Shown here piece after piece: positions 18,004 through 27,860 of a stretch of DNA of 64,000 bases (position 1 is its first letter; each line of letters starts with the position of its first letter). The position numbers and the translations under genes are program-made. The stretch spans positions 27,174-91,173 of the forward strand of contig NSIP01000010.1 in NCBI GenBank assembly GCA_002737725.1, read 5' to 3'. This DNA is from Rhodospirillaceae bacterium (GTDB taxonomy: Bacteria; Pseudomonadota; Alphaproteobacteria; Rhodospirillales; Rhodospirillaceae). The notes under the pieces are model-generated. The model saw nothing but the letters and a program-made list of their open reading frames with translations. It ran no database searches and was not told the DNA's origin.

Positions 18004-18076
18004 TCATCCTCCGCCTCATTTGGGGGAGGCAATTTTCTAGTTCAAAATAGTGGAATGCGAGCCATCTGTATACTGA

Positions 18077-19480
18077 TCAAACTTTATCAAGCACTTCCAT
18101 GGCTGCGCGTTCACCCGACTCCATCGCGCCTTCAAGACCGCTTTGAAGAACGGCGGTATGCTCGCCTGCAAAGTGTAGGCGAGCATGCGTAGCGGCGGCG
18201 ATATTTCCATACTTGGCGATTTGACCGGGGCGGCGATAAGCAAAGGTCCCGCGCGACCAGGGATTGGTGGACCAATTGACCACTGCAATGGGCTCGATCC
18301 GCCCTTTGGTGCTGGGTCGCGCTTGATGAAGGGCGTTGATTGCATATTGAAGGGCCTCGGAATCCGATGCCTTTCGCAGTTTTTGGTTCACGGTGCCCGT
18401 CAAATACATCCAGATGTAATTGCCGTTTGGCACCAACCAATTGTATGCGCGACCCGCCACGCCGTCGGTCCACAATGACGAGCCCAGGCCATCAATGTCC
18501 CAGAACTTTTCCTTGATGGCGAAGAAGATGCTGGTCGATTGACCATAAGGAAGTGATGCCACGGCTTCGGACTGTAAGGTGGGAAGCCCTGGCGTCAGTT
18601 TGATTGTCCGCAACACCGATGCGGGCAATGTGCAGACCACAAACCGCCCGCGGAATTTCTTGCCCCTAGCACAACTCACCGTCGCGCCTGTATCATCGAC
18701 AGCGATACCTTCGACGGGCATGTTCAGCACAACATTGCCTTTGAGTGAGCCCGCCATGGCGAGCGGCACTTTGCTCATGCCTCCGACGACGTGACTGAAG
18801 GGGCCCGACCCGCGTCCCCACTCCAGCATCTTCTGTCCGCGCAACGCCCAGAAGAGTGATTCGTCTTTGAGAGAGTCGGCTTGGTTGCTGAGGCTCAAGT
18901 ATTTCATCGTGGCTTCGTCTGCGCCCTTGGATGTGTAGAAGTCGTACAAAGACGGGTCAGGTGTGTTACGCGCCTCTTCGAGCCAACTATCGAGTTCTTT
19001 CAGGCCGCTTTCTTTGGGCAGAAACGCCGTGTTCACGGCCATCGGTGGAAATTTTCGCATGGCTTCAGGCAGCGTGTTCTTGGGCGACGAGGGCCAATCT
19101 TTGGGGCTGATTAATTCGCCGCCGATATTCAGCGCGAACTCAAGCCGCTCGACCTGCCAGGGCCGCAGTTCCAAATTAAAGCGCTGAGCCTGATCGCGCA
19201 CGCGTGCATACAGCGCACCCACTTCCGAGCCGCCACTTTCGGGCTTTTCGGGTTTGTCGCTCAGCGTGCGCACCCGACCGCCGATCCGATTGTCGGCTTC
19301 GATGACGGTGACACTCAGGCCTGACGCTTCCAAGATCTGCGCCGCATGCAGGCCTGAAAGCCCTGCACCGATGACGATGACATCCGTATCATCGGCAGCT
19401 TTGACGCGCCCGATCGATGTTAGGGCAATCGTCGCTGCGCCGACGGAAAGAAGAGTGCGTCGAGAAGATCGGATTGTCAT
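18077..19480 (-). CDS. Exported flavin-dependent amine oxidase
   Basis: A 467-residue FAD amine oxidase. The leader MTIRSSRRTLLSVGAATIAL has the twin arginine pattern expected for export of a folded flavoprotein. The FAD-binding fold follows (VIVIGAGLSGLHAAQILEA) with the motif ADNRIGGRVRT, and near the C-terminus LHFAGEHTA contacts FAD. It would oxidise an amine to an aldehyde or imine with release of ammonia and hydrogen peroxide. ATG 19480 is preferred over an upstream GTG because it gives the clean Tat signal. Confidence 0.9.
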   Translation of the reverse strand: MTIRSSRRTLLSVGAATIALTSIGRVKAADDTDVIVIGAGLSGLHAAQILEASGLSVTVIEADNRIGGRVRTLSDKPEKPESGGSEVGALYARVRDQAQRFNLELRPWQVERLEFALNIGGELISPKDWPSSPKNTLPEAMRKFPPMAVNTAFLPKESGLKELDSWLEEARNTPDPSLYDFYTSKGADEATMKYLSLSNQADSLKDESLFWALRGQKMLEWGRGSGPFSHVVGGMSKVPLAMAGSLKGNVVLNMPVEGIAVDDTGATVSCARGKKFRGRFVVCTLPASVLRTIKLTPGLPTLQSEAVASLPYGQSTSIFFAIKEKFWDIDGLGSSLWTDGVAGRAYNWLVPNGNYIWMYLTGTVNQKLRKASDSEALQYAINALHQARPSTKGRIEPIAVVNWSTNPWSRGTFAYRRPGQIAKYGNIAAATHARLHFAGEHTAVLQSGLEGAMESGERAAMEVLDKV

Positions 19481-19556
19481 GAGGTGACCTCGCACAGGAA
19501 AACCAAGAGGTCATGAACATATAACCACTGAGCCCGCAGGCAAAGCCTGAGTTTGC

Positions 19557-20561
19557 TTATGCTGCCGTTGACTTTGCAGCAAACAGCCGGTCGAGAATAT
19601 CACGAGCGACTGTAGGGTTACCCAAAGACACCAGCATTTGCCGCTCGCGCCAAGGCCGCACCGCATTACCCCAGATGCGTTTAAAGGCCATGCCCGACAC
19701 GACATGAGCAATCTCGGTATGGCGTTTGAAATGCGCCGCAACGTCGGACGTCGCATTGCGACAGCTCGGCGATTCCGTTGGCGATGTTTGCTCTCGTGCG
19801 ACGATGTTCAGGTGCGCTGTGCCTGGTGTGATGTAAAGGCTCTCGACCTTGAACCCTGTGGCCGTGAAGATATCTTCCAAACCGGCGTGGTTGAAAGTGT
19901 GCAGATGTGCATCATGAAAGCGGCGGCGCGGCGCGTGGAACCACGACATCACATTAGGCACTTCAACCACCATCAACCCGCCCGGCTTCAGCCAGCAGGC
20001 CAATCTTTTCAGCGCGGCGGATGGGTCGGCGATGTGTTCCAAAACGTGATGCATGGTGATGGCGTCAAAAGTAGCTGCCGGAAAATCGATCAACTCCAAG
20101 GTCGTCGCGCGGATATCCAGGCCGTAGGACTGACTTGCGAAGCTTGCGTATCCCGCATTGGGCTCAACGCCGACAACATCGTATCCGGTGCACGACAGAA
20201 GGTAGGCAAATTCACCGCCGCCCGCGCCGACATCTAAAACTTTTGCCGGAGGTGTGAGAAAGCCGCGAAGACGGCTCAACCGTTCAAGCGCACGATACCC
20301 AGCGCGCAGCACGTGTTTGCGTTTCGGCGTCAGCACACCCTTGTATGTGCTGCGGTAATACTCGGTGTAGTAGGTTTTGAGGTCGTCTTCATTAGGGGCA
20401 GGGTTGGTAAACACATGACCGCAGGCCTGGCACATGACCGTGCGCAAATCACGACCATCGCGATCACGCGTTCCGACAACATCGTGCTCAGTCCTGCCGC
20501 ATAAAGGGCAGGGCTTGAGGTGGCGCGCAAGTTGAACTGATCTGGCTTCTAATCGGGCCAT
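19557..20561 (-). CDS. Class I SAM-dependent methyltransferase with N-terminal zinc ribbon
   Basis: A methyltransferase of about 334 residues. The N-terminal part has CPLCG and CQACGH, probably a zinc site. The SAM-binding motif I is VLDVGAGGGEFAYLL, then motif HHVLEHIADPSAAL and LKPGGLMVVEVPN. This two-part layout is common in methyltransferases acting on sugars or surface-glycan precursors. The start chosen (MARLEARSVQL) overlaps the upstream acyltransferase by 13 bases, so the two are co-transcribed and may both act on envelope components. Confidence 0.86.
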   Translation of the reverse strand: MARLEARSVQLARHLKPCPLCGRTEHDVVGTRDRDGRDLRTVMCQACGHVFTNPAPNEDDLKTYYTEYYRSTYKGVLTPKRKHVLRAGYRALERLSRLRGFLTPPAKVLDVGAGGGEFAYLLSCTGYDVVGVEPNAGYASFASQSYGLDIRATTLELIDFPAATFDAITMHHVLEHIADPSAALKRLACWLKPGGLMVVEVPNVMSWFHAPRRRFHDAHLHTFNHAGLEDIFTATGFKVESLYITPGTAHLNIVAREQTSPTESPSCRNATSDVAAHFKRHTEIAHVVSGMAFKRIWGNAVRPWRERQMLVSLGNPTVARDILDRLFAAKSTAA

Positions 20562-21463
20562 CGTTTGTGCATCCACATCCATTGGCCTGGCGTTGCGCGC
20601 ACCCAATCTTCAATTTTGGTATTCAGGCGAACCAGTGTGTCATTCACGTCATCGTTACTTGATGCGTTACCTTCGACACTCCAGGGCGATTCAAATGTAA
20701 TACGAAAGCGCGCGCCCTCTACGCGCTCGCAGCGTGCGGGGATCAGCTTACAGCCATACTTCATCGCCAATCGCGCGATTGCTTTGCCCGTGCGCGCGCC
20801 GTGTCCAAAAAAAGGAATCTCAGGTCCGGTGTTGGTTTTTTGATCGACCACCATGAACACAGTTCCGCCTGACTGGATGTGTTCGACGATTAAGCGCAAA
20901 CCATCGGCTCCTTTGGGTGCCAGGGCCGCAGCGTACTCGTTGCGTACTTTCGCGATCATCGCATCGACCAACTTATTGTTCGGCGCACGGTAGACGATCA
21001 TCGCTGGCTTGCCCTTAGCCGCTAGCACCATAGGCAGCAATTCCCAATTGCCAATGTGCGCGGTAAAAACAATTGCCGCTTTGTTATCTTGCGTCGCCCA
21101 CCCGAGGCCGTTGCCCTCCACATCAATCACGCCATCCCACCGGCGATGCCAAAGCTTCGAGAGATGCGCATACTCGAACATCACACGGCCAAAGTTATCG
21201 AACGTGTTGCGCACAATTTTGCGCTGCTCGGCACGACTGAGGTCGGGCATGGTGCGGGCCACGTTGCGTTTGGCGATACGCCAGGGCTTAGAGATCGGCC
21301 CTAAAAAGCGTGCCAACCATCCCCCCATGCCTGAAACGGCGCGCAAGGGCAGGCGCTTTAAGCCCGCAAGCACAATAAAGGCAAAGGCAGCCTCGATATA
21401 ATGGCGGGCTTTGGTGCGCTGTGGTGGGCGCGATGTGTCGGCGGATTGATCTTTCTCAGCCAT
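20549..21463 (-). CDS. Lipid A biosynthesis acyltransferase (LpxL/HtrB family)
   Basis: A 304-residue membrane-associated acyltransferase. It has the family catalytic H-x4-E motif in FTAHIGNWELLPM, the MVVDQ segment and FFGHGARTGKAIARLA. An N-terminal hydrophobic helix (YIEAAFAFIVLAGLKRLP) anchors it to the inner membrane. It adds a secondary acyl chain to lipid A precursors. Which member (LpxL or LpxM) it is cannot be decided, so no symbol is given. Confidence 0.9.
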   Translation of the reverse strand: MAEKDQSADTSRPPQRTKARHYIEAAFAFIVLAGLKRLPLRAVSGMGGWLARFLGPISKPWRIAKRNVARTMPDLSRAEQRKIVRNTFDNFGRVMFEYAHLSKLWHRRWDGVIDVEGNGLGWATQDNKAAIVFTAHIGNWELLPMVLAAKGKPAMIVYRAPNNKLVDAMIAKVRNEYAAALAPKGADGLRLIVEHIQSGGTVFMVVDQKTNTGPEIPFFGHGARTGKAIARLAMKYGCKLIPARCERVEGARFRITFESPWSVEGNASSNDDVNDTLVRLNTKIEDWVRATPGQWMWMHKRWPD

Positions 21464-21571
21464 ATTTTCTGCCTAAGCTACCGTGGCGCCGCTGGCAAGG
21501 CGCAATCAAAGCCTAAAATCAAGCGCCGCTATGAATTTACGGCAGGCAGGGAAACTGGCATCGTCGATCTT

Positions 21572-22672
21572 ATGAATGCGGCCCCTTCCTCAGACGCTGC
21601 CCTGGCTTCGCCCACGCAGCCACTCTCGGCGGTCGAGGTGAAAGACCACTCAGCTTGATCGCTGAAATGACGCTGGTGTCTAGCGAATCGCGCAGCTTTG
21701 AGACGGTCGCTAAATCGGCACCCGAACGCATCATAAGGCATGTTGGCGCGGAAGCCGCCTCGCTTTTTATGCTGGATGATCAAGCTCAGGCGTTAGTATG
21801 CACGGCGTGCTATGGGCCGGTTGACATCATGGGGCTGCAAATTCCCAGTACGGCGGGGAACGTCGGGCGCGCGGTCCAACAGTAAGAGGCGCAGATCGTC
21901 CGCGATGTCCGCGCCGACGTCGATTTTGGTTCAATGGTGGATGCTAAAACCGGATTTATCACCAAGTCGATTCTTGTCGCCCCGCTGACGGTCGGCCGTC
22001 AACGCCTAGGCGCAATTGAGGTCATTAACAAACTTGTGGGCGCAGCGATTCTCAGCCGACGACTTAGCTTTGCTTCATACGCTCTCTCGCGCTGCCGCGT
22101 TGGCGATTCATAATTTGCGTCTGGCCGAACGCTTAGTCGAGCAAGAGCGCGAGCGCCATGAGTTGGAATTAGCCTCGGAGATTCAGCACGATTTTCTGCC
22201 GCAGCCGTCAGCCAAAGATTTCCCAATTCACGGCATCAACATTCTGGCGCGCGCTGTGTCTGGTGATTTCTACGACATCATGACGCTGCCCGACGGACGT
22301 ATTTGGTTTAATATCGCCGATGTGTCGGGCAAGGGCATGAATGCGGCCCTGCTGATGGCGAAAACATCGAGCTTGTTTCGCTGTCTGGCCAAAAGCAGTG
22401 AACATCCCGGCCAACTCCTGAATGCTATCAACAACGAACTATGCGAGACGATCTCTCACGGGATGTTTGTGACCATGGTCGGCGGGCTGTTTGATCCATC
22501 CACGGGTGTTGTTAACTTAACCAACGCGGGGCACGAGCCTCTGCTGCTCTTCGATATTAAGCGTGAATCATTTATGCCGATCCCAGCAGATGCGCCCCCG
22601 TTGGGCATCGCCGCGGGAATTGCCGGGCCAGGCGGGTTTCCTGTGTCCGATCTCGGTCAGATCCAGGGCTAA
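21572..22672 (+). pseudogene. GAF-SpoIIE (PP2C-type) phosphatase, broken by frameshifts, a stop and C-terminal truncation
   Basis: A degraded RsbU-like signalling phosphatase. Reading frame switches: an N-terminal piece from ATG 21572, then the GAF domain in another frame (GAEAASLFMLDD ... GNVGRAVQQ) with a TAA at 21883-21885, continuing as AQIVRDVRADVDFGS up to GAIEVINKLVG, then a shift near 22040 to FSADDLALLHTLSRAAALAI and the SpoIIE domain (SGDFYDIMTLPDGR, IADVSGKGMNAALLM). The frame ends at 22672 after APPLGIA, before the final metal-binding aspartate motif of PP2C domains, so the last part is lost. At least three lesions make restoration by programmed events unlikely. Confidence 0.8.
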
Positions 22673-22767
22673 CAGCGGGCTTGCTCGGGCTTGGTAACAA
22701 ACCTAGTATCAGCTGCTTCAGAACGTGGCTAAATTAGCCATAACTTATTGATATATAAGGAAAATAG

Positions 22768-24165
22768 GTGCGGTACATTAGCACCAGAGGTCGCGCGCCA
22801 GAGCTTGGGTTCGACGACGCTTTATTGGCCGGGCTGGCAACCGACGGCGGGCTTTATGTGCCGTCGTCTTGGCCGCGCTTTTCACAAACGGAGTGGGCGG
22901 CGTTCGCCGCTCTCGATTATGCCGGGCTCGCCACCAAGGTGATCGCGCCTTATGTGCGTGGCTCCGTCGCGGAATCATCCCTGCTTTCCATCGCAAAGCA
23001 GGCCTACGGCGGGTTTGCGCATCAAGCTGTCGCCCCGCTCGTGCAGCTCGACTCGCAGCTTTGGCTGATGGAACTTTTTCATGGGCCCACGTTAGCTTTC
23101 AAAGATTATGCGCTGCAAATGGTCGGGTTGTTGTTCGATCATGTGCTGAAAGCGCGCGGCAGCCGGATCACGATTGTTGGTGCCACGTCGGGCGATACCG
23201 GATCGGCAGCCATCGAAGCCTGCAAAGATCGCGCAGCGGTCGATATTTTTATTCTGCATCCTGCTGGCCGGGTATCGGAAGTGCAACGCCGCCAAATGAC
23301 GACCGTGCAGTCAAGCAACGTACATAATGTCGCAGTGCAAGGCAGCTTCGATGATTGCCAGAATATCGTCAAAGCGATGTTTGCTGACGTGGAGTTGCGC
23401 GCGGATCTAAATCTTTCAGCGGTCAACTCCATCAACTGGGCGCGGATCATGGCCCAGATCGTCTATTACGCCTGGGCGTCGCTGCGCTTAGGTTCAGAGT
23501 ACAAGCCCGTTGCCTTTGCGGTGCCGACCGGAAATTTCGGCAACGTCTTTGCTGGGTATGTTGCCAAGCAAATGGGCCTGCCCATCGCCAAGTTTGCGGT
23601 CGGGTCTAATCGCAACGATATTCTCACGCGCTATTTTGAAACCGGGTTAATGACGGCCGCCGATGTCGTGCCCTCGCTCAGCCCTTCGATGGATATTCAA
23701 ATTTCGTCGAATTTTGAACGGTTGTTGTTTTCGGCTTACAACAACGACGGTGTTGCTGTGGCCAATCTGATGGAGCGCTTTAAACAAAGCGGCGAGTACG
23801 CCGTCGATCCCGCCTCCCACGCTCGCATCATGGCGCTGTTTGCGGGTGATCGTTCCAAGGACGACGTCACCAAAGCCACCATTAAATCTGTCTTTGCCGC
23901 AACGGGGCAGGTTGTCGATCCGCACACCGCCATTGGCATTCATGCGGCCCGCGTGCTTAAAGGCTCGCCAGATATGCCCATCATTGCTTTGGGGACGGCG
24001 CATCCGGCGAAGTTCCCGGATGCGATAGAGGCCGCCATTGGCCAACGCCCCGCGTTGCCAGCTCACTTGGCCGACCTCCTGCAACGCCACGAGCGCTTCA
24101 CGACACTCGCCAACGATCTCGATCAAATCAAAGCCTATGTGCGCCAACACGCGCGGCAGATTTAG
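22768..24165 (+). CDS. thrC: Threonine synthase
   Basis: A 465-residue PLP enzyme making threonine from O-phosphohomoserine. It starts with GTG 22768 (MRYISTRG, the usual N-terminus) with AAGGA upstream. The PLP lysine is K112 in GPTLAFKDY; GATSGDTGSAAIEACK binds the phosphate, and NSINWARIMAQIVYY is typical. The pathway partner thrB lies at 30284. Followed after 13 bases by the M16 peptidase, a pairing common in alphaproteobacteria. Confidence 0.96.
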   Translation: MRYISTRGRAPELGFDDALLAGLATDGGLYVPSSWPRFSQTEWAAFAALDYAGLATKVIAPYVRGSVAESSLLSIAKQAYGGFAHQAVAPLVQLDSQLWLMELFHGPTLAFKDYALQMVGLLFDHVLKARGSRITIVGATSGDTGSAAIEACKDRAAVDIFILHPAGRVSEVQRRQMTTVQSSNVHNVAVQGSFDDCQNIVKAMFADVELRADLNLSAVNSINWARIMAQIVYYAWASLRLGSEYKPVAFAVPTGNFGNVFAGYVAKQMGLPIAKFAVGSNRNDILTRYFETGLMTAADVVPSLSPSMDIQISSNFERLLFSAYNNDGVAVANLMERFKQSGEYAVDPASHARIMALFAGDRSKDDVTKATIKSVFAATGQVVDPHTAIGIHAARVLKGSPDMPIIALGTAHPAKFPDAIEAAIGQRPALPAHLADLLQRHERFTTLANDLDQIKAYVRQHARQI

Positions 24166-24178
24166 TTTTTAGGAATTC

Positions 24179-25435
24179 ATGTCCGTTCAAGTCTCAACGC
24201 TCTCAAATGGTTTACGTGTGATCACCGACCGCATGGATTCGGTTGAAACTGTGGCGTTGGGGGCGTGGGTGAATGTCGGCACCCGGCACGAAACCGCCGA
24301 GGTGAACGGTATCTCGCACCTCCTTGAGCACATGGCGTTCAAGGGTACGGCGCGCCGTACGGCCCTGCAAATCGCTGAGGAAATGGACAATGTCGGCGGG
24401 CATCTCAATGCCTACACCAGCCGCGACCACACAGCGTATTTTGCCAAGGTGCTGAAGGATGATTCCGATTTGGCTGTTGATATCATCTCCGACATTCTTC
24501 TGAATTCGACGATGGATGCCGAAGAGCTGGAGCGCGAGAAGCACGTGATCGTCCAGGAAATCTCGCAAGTCAACGATACACCCGACGATATAATTTTCGA
24601 TCGATTCCAAGCCAAGGCTTATCCCGACCAACCCATGGGCTGGCCGGTCCTGGGTTCGGAGGCGCTGGTGCGCTCGGTCACGCCAGAGCGCTTAAAAGCG
24701 TATCTCGGCAATCATTACGCCGCCGAGCACACCATCGTTGCTGCGTCGGGCAATATTGATCATGACAAGTTTATAAAGACCGTGGAGCAGGCCTTTGGTG
24801 CACTGCGCCCAACCGCGACGGTGAATTCTGTCGCCAGTGCATACAGTGGCGGTGAATACCGCGAAACGCGCGACCTCGAACAAGTTCACTTTGTTCTGGG
24901 TTTCCCGGGGGTGGCCTATCACGACCCGGATTTCTATAATCTGGCAGCGCTGTCGGTATTGATGGGCGAGGGGATGTCATCGCGCCTGTTTCAAGAAATC
25001 CGCGAGAAGCGCGGCTTAGCATATTCAATTTTTTCGTCGACCCAATCGTTCTCCGATACCGGATTGTTCCAAATCTATACGGGCACCTCGCCTGAAGATT
25101 TACCGACCCTGGTGCCGATTTTGTGTGAGGAGATTCGCAAAGCCGCCGGCACGATTACGCCCGACGAAACCAAGCGCGCCAAAGCGCAGATTAAGTCGGG
25201 CCTGCTGATGTCGCTGGAAAGCCCATCAAGCCGGTGCAGCGCTCGGGCGCGTCAATTGGTGGTTTATGGCCGCCCACTGACCACCCAAGAGGTCATCGAA
25301 CGCCTTGATGCCGTCGATAGCACGAGTATTGGCACGACGGCTGCCCGCATTTTTGCAGGCGCGCCAACCTTGGCCGCTATCGGCCCGCTTGAGACTCTGG
25401 CCCCGTTGGCTGAAATTCAGCAGAAACTTCAATAA
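24179..25435 (+). CDS. M16 family zinc peptidase (mitochondrial processing peptidase-like)
   Basis: A 418-residue M16 peptidase with the inverted zinc motif H47-L-L-E50-H51 in ISHLLEHMAFKGT and the distal glutamate in EREKHVIVQEI. The second half carries the R/Y-containing inactive-like domain (QEIREKRGLAYSIFSS), as in the bacterial relatives of mitochondrial processing peptidase. Probably a cytoplasmic or periplasmic peptide-degrading enzyme. In many alphaproteobacteria it follows thrC, as here. Confidence 0.94.
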   Translation: MSVQVSTLSNGLRVITDRMDSVETVALGAWVNVGTRHETAEVNGISHLLEHMAFKGTARRTALQIAEEMDNVGGHLNAYTSRDHTAYFAKVLKDDSDLAVDIISDILLNSTMDAEELEREKHVIVQEISQVNDTPDDIIFDRFQAKAYPDQPMGWPVLGSEALVRSVTPERLKAYLGNHYAAEHTIVAASGNIDHDKFIKTVEQAFGALRPTATVNSVASAYSGGEYRETRDLEQVHFVLGFPGVAYHDPDFYNLAALSVLMGEGMSSRLFQEIREKRGLAYSIFSSTQSFSDTGLFQIYTGTSPEDLPTLVPILCEEIRKAAGTITPDETKRAKAQIKSGLLMSLESPSSRCSARARQLVVYGRPLTTQEVIERLDAVDSTSIGTTAARIFAGAPTLAAIGPLETLAPLAEIQQKLQ

Positions 25436-25599
25436 CTTAACCGAGTGGAGCGGGTTTGACATTCGCGACCTATGCGCGGCGAAACTGAGAATCGGACCAC
25501 GAGCTTGCCACCCTGTGAGCAGGCCCCTGATAAAGTTAGCCTTCAGCGCGTCGTCGAAGTAAGTCTGCGCATCTTTCGTTCTGCATCAAAGGACAACTC

Positions 25600-26889
25600 A
25601 TGCTCCGTTATCTGAAAAAAGGTTCTGCCGCCGCAACCAAGGCTGCCGACGATGCCAAGGTGCGCGAAACCGTGACGGGCATTTTGGCCGATATAGTGGC
25701 GCGGGGTGATGTGGCCGTGCGGGAATTGGCCAAAAAATTCGACGGCTTTGAGGCCAAAACTTTTCGGATGACCGCGCAAGAGGTTGAGGAGTGCGTCAAA
25801 GCGTGCTCACCGCAAATCATCAGCGACATCAAATTTGCCCAAACCCAAATCCGCCGCTTTGCCGAAGCGCAAAAAGCGGCGCTGAAGGATATCGAGATTG
25901 AAACGCTTCCGGGCGTCAAGCTCGGCCACAAGAACGTGCCGGTGAACAACGTCGGGTGTTACATCCCCGGCGGGCGCTATCCCATGGTGGCCTCGGCCCA
26001 CATGAGCGTGCTGACGGCGCGCGTGGCAGGCTGCAAGCGCGTCATTGCTTGCACACCGCCCACCAAAGGCAAAGCACACCCTGCTACCATTGCCGCCATG
26101 CATTTGGCGGGCGCAGACGAGATTTATTTGCTGGGTGGCATTCAGGCCGTTGCAGCCATGGCGCTGGGCACCGAGACCATCAAACCAGTGGATATGCTAG
26201 TGGGCCCAGGGAACGCATACGTGGCTGAAGCTAAGCGTCAGCTCTATGGCCGTGTCGGCATCGATCTGTTCGCAGGCCCCACCGAGATTTTGGTGATCGC
26301 TGATGACACCGCTGACGGTGAAATGTGCGCCACCGACTTGTTGGGCCAAGCCGAGCATGGCCCCACATCACCTGCCGTGCTGCTGACAACATCCGAGCGT
26401 GTGGCGCGTGAGACGATGAAGGAAATTGATCGCCAGCTTACGATTCTGCAAACTGCCGATATCGCAGGCCAGGCTTGGCGCGACTATGGCGAAATTATTT
26501 TGTGCGACACCGTTGATGAAATGGTAGCCGAGGCTGACCGGATCGCCTCGGAACACGTCGAGGTGCTGACTTCAAATCCGCGCTATTTCTTGGAAAAGAT
26601 GACCAACTACGGCGCGTTATTCTTGGGCAAAGAAACCAACGTGGCATACGGCGACAAAGTGATTGGCACCAACCACACGCTACCCACCAACGGCGCGTCG
26701 CGCTACACGGGCGGACTGTGGGTTGGCAAGTTCATGAAAACCTGCACCTACCAGGAAGTAACCGAAGAAGCCTCAGCGCTGGTCGGCGAGTATTGCTCGC
26801 GCCTGTGCGCCATCGAGAACTTCTGGGGTCACAAAGAGCAGGCCGACTTGCGCGTGCGCCGCTATGGTAGCGCGAAGGCAGCTGAGTAG
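25600..26889 (+). CDS. HisD-family NAD-dependent dehydrogenase, HpsN-like (sulfopropanediol dehydrogenase type)
   Basis: A 429-residue protein of the histidinol dehydrogenase family. The core is intact: [60 protein letters not shown]. Segments such as [20 protein letters not shown] and [10 protein letters not shown] followed by KTCTYQEVT are those I associate with the HpsN branch, which oxidises 2,3-dihydroxypropane-1-sulfonate to sulfolactate, rather than with biosynthetic HisD. The context agrees: no other his genes, but two more dehydrogenases follow in an operon. Biosynthetic HisD remains possible. Confidence 0.82.
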   Translation: MLRYLKKGSAAATKAADDAKVRETVTGILADIVARGDVAVRELAKKFDGFEAKTFRMTAQEVEECVKACSPQIISDIKFAQTQIRRFAEAQKAALKDIEIETLPGVKLGHKNVPVNNVGCYIPGGRYPMVASAHMSVLTARVAGCKRVIACTPPTKGKAHPATIAAMHLAGADEIYLLGGIQAVAAMALGTETIKPVDMLVGPGNAYVAEAKRQLYGRVGIDLFAGPTEILVIADDTADGEMCATDLLGQAEHGPTSPAVLLTTSERVARETMKEIDRQLTILQTADIAGQAWRDYGEIILCDTVDEMVAEADRIASEHVEVLTSNPRYFLEKMTNYGALFLGKETNVAYGDKVIGTNHTLPTNGASRYTGGLWVGKFMKTCTYQEVTEEASALVGEYCSRLCAIENFWGHKEQADLRVRRYGSAKAAE

Positions 26890-26903
26890 GGTTTCATATT
26901 ACC

Positions 26904-27860
26904 ATGGCTGACCCCGCGCCGCCCATCGCCGTCGTCGGTGCAGGCCTCGTCGGTGCAGGCTGGGCGATTGTGTTTGCTCGCGCGGGCTATGCGGTCCGCA
27001 TTCACGACGACTCTGCGCGTGTGCGTGATGGTGTGATGACGTTGATCGCGGGTAATGTTCGCGACCTTAAATCTTTTGCGCTGATTGACGAGGAGGTTGA
27101 GTCTGTTCTGGCGCGGATCAGCACTCAATCTTCGCTTGAAACCGCCGTGAGCAATGTTGGCTATGTTCAGGAGTCGGCATTCGAGTCCATCGATGTCAAA
27201 ACCAAACTGTATGCGGCACTCGATAAATGCGTGCCAGCCAGCGCGCCGATTGGCAGCTCGTCATCGGGCATCCCGGCTTCGGCGTTCACGCAACATAGCG
27301 CCACGCGCCATCGCATGCTCATCGCGCATCCCGTCAACCCACCTTACTTGGTTCCTCTCGTTGAGTTGGTTCCAGCGCCCTGGACTGATCCTGCCGCCAT
27401 GGACAAGGTGTTTGAGTTGATGCGCACTGTCGGCCAAGAGCCCATTCGCATTCGCCGCGAGGTCGAAGGTTTTGTGCTCAATCGCTTGCAAGGTGCGTTA
27501 CTGAACGAGGCGTGGGCTTTGTTCGATGAAGGCTACGCCAGCGCTGAAGATATCGATAAAACTGTGGCCGTGGGATTGGGCCTGCGCTGGTCATTCATGG
27601 GCCCATTTGAAACCATTGATTTGAATGCTCCGGCCGGTGTGGCTGACTATGCCAAGCGTCTCGGGCCGCTTTATCATTCTGTTGCTGCTTCGCGCACCGC
27701 GCCCAAAGCATGGGGTGTGGAGTTGACCAGCAAGGTCGAAGCCGAGCGCCGCGAGCACCTCTCAGTCGACGATTTAGACAAGCGCCGGGCCTGGCGTGAT
27801 CGTCGGCTGATGGCGTTGGCGGCGCATAAAAAGAAGGCGGCCATGGATTTTGGATCATGA
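26904..27860 (+). CDS. 3-hydroxyacyl-CoA dehydrogenase-like NAD-binding protein
   Basis: A 318-residue dehydrogenase of the 3-hydroxyacyl-CoA dehydrogenase/lambda-crystallin family. The Rossmann motif VVGAGLVGAGWAIVFARAGY starts at residue 9; SSSSGIPAS and the HPVNPPYLVPLVELVP segment mark the catalytic region; the C-terminal domain has GFVLNRLQGALLNEAW. Such enzymes often act on hydroxy acids such as L-gulonate or carnitine. It follows the HisD-like gene by 14 bases and overlaps the SDR gene by four, so all three should act in one pathway. Confidence 0.88.
   Translation: MADPAPPIAVVGAGLVGAGWAIVFARAGYAVRIHDDSARVRDGVMTLIAGNVRDLKSFALIDEEVESVLARISTQSSLETAVSNVGYVQESAFESIDVKTKLYAALDKCVPASAPIGSSSSGIPASAFTQHSATRHRMLIAHPVNPPYLVPLVELVPAPWTDPAAMDKVFELMRTVGQEPIRIRREVEGFVLNRLQGALLNEAWALFDEGYASAEDIDKTVAVGLGLRWSFMGPFETIDLNAPAGVADYAKRLGPLYHSVAASRTAPKAWGVELTSKVEAERREHLSVDDLDKRRAWRDRRLMALAAHKKKAAMDFGS

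Noticed and set aside
25436..25599. The gap between the M16 peptidase and the HisD-like gene, checked for a tRNA or small gene
   Set aside because: No cloverleaf, no convincing frame; only a TTGACA without a matching minus-10 box.
26904..27860. Assignment of the middle dehydrogenase as a fatty-acid beta-oxidation enzyme
   Set aside because: No thiolase, enoyl-CoA hydratase or acyl-CoA genes nearby; context favours a hydroxy-acid or polyol pathway.
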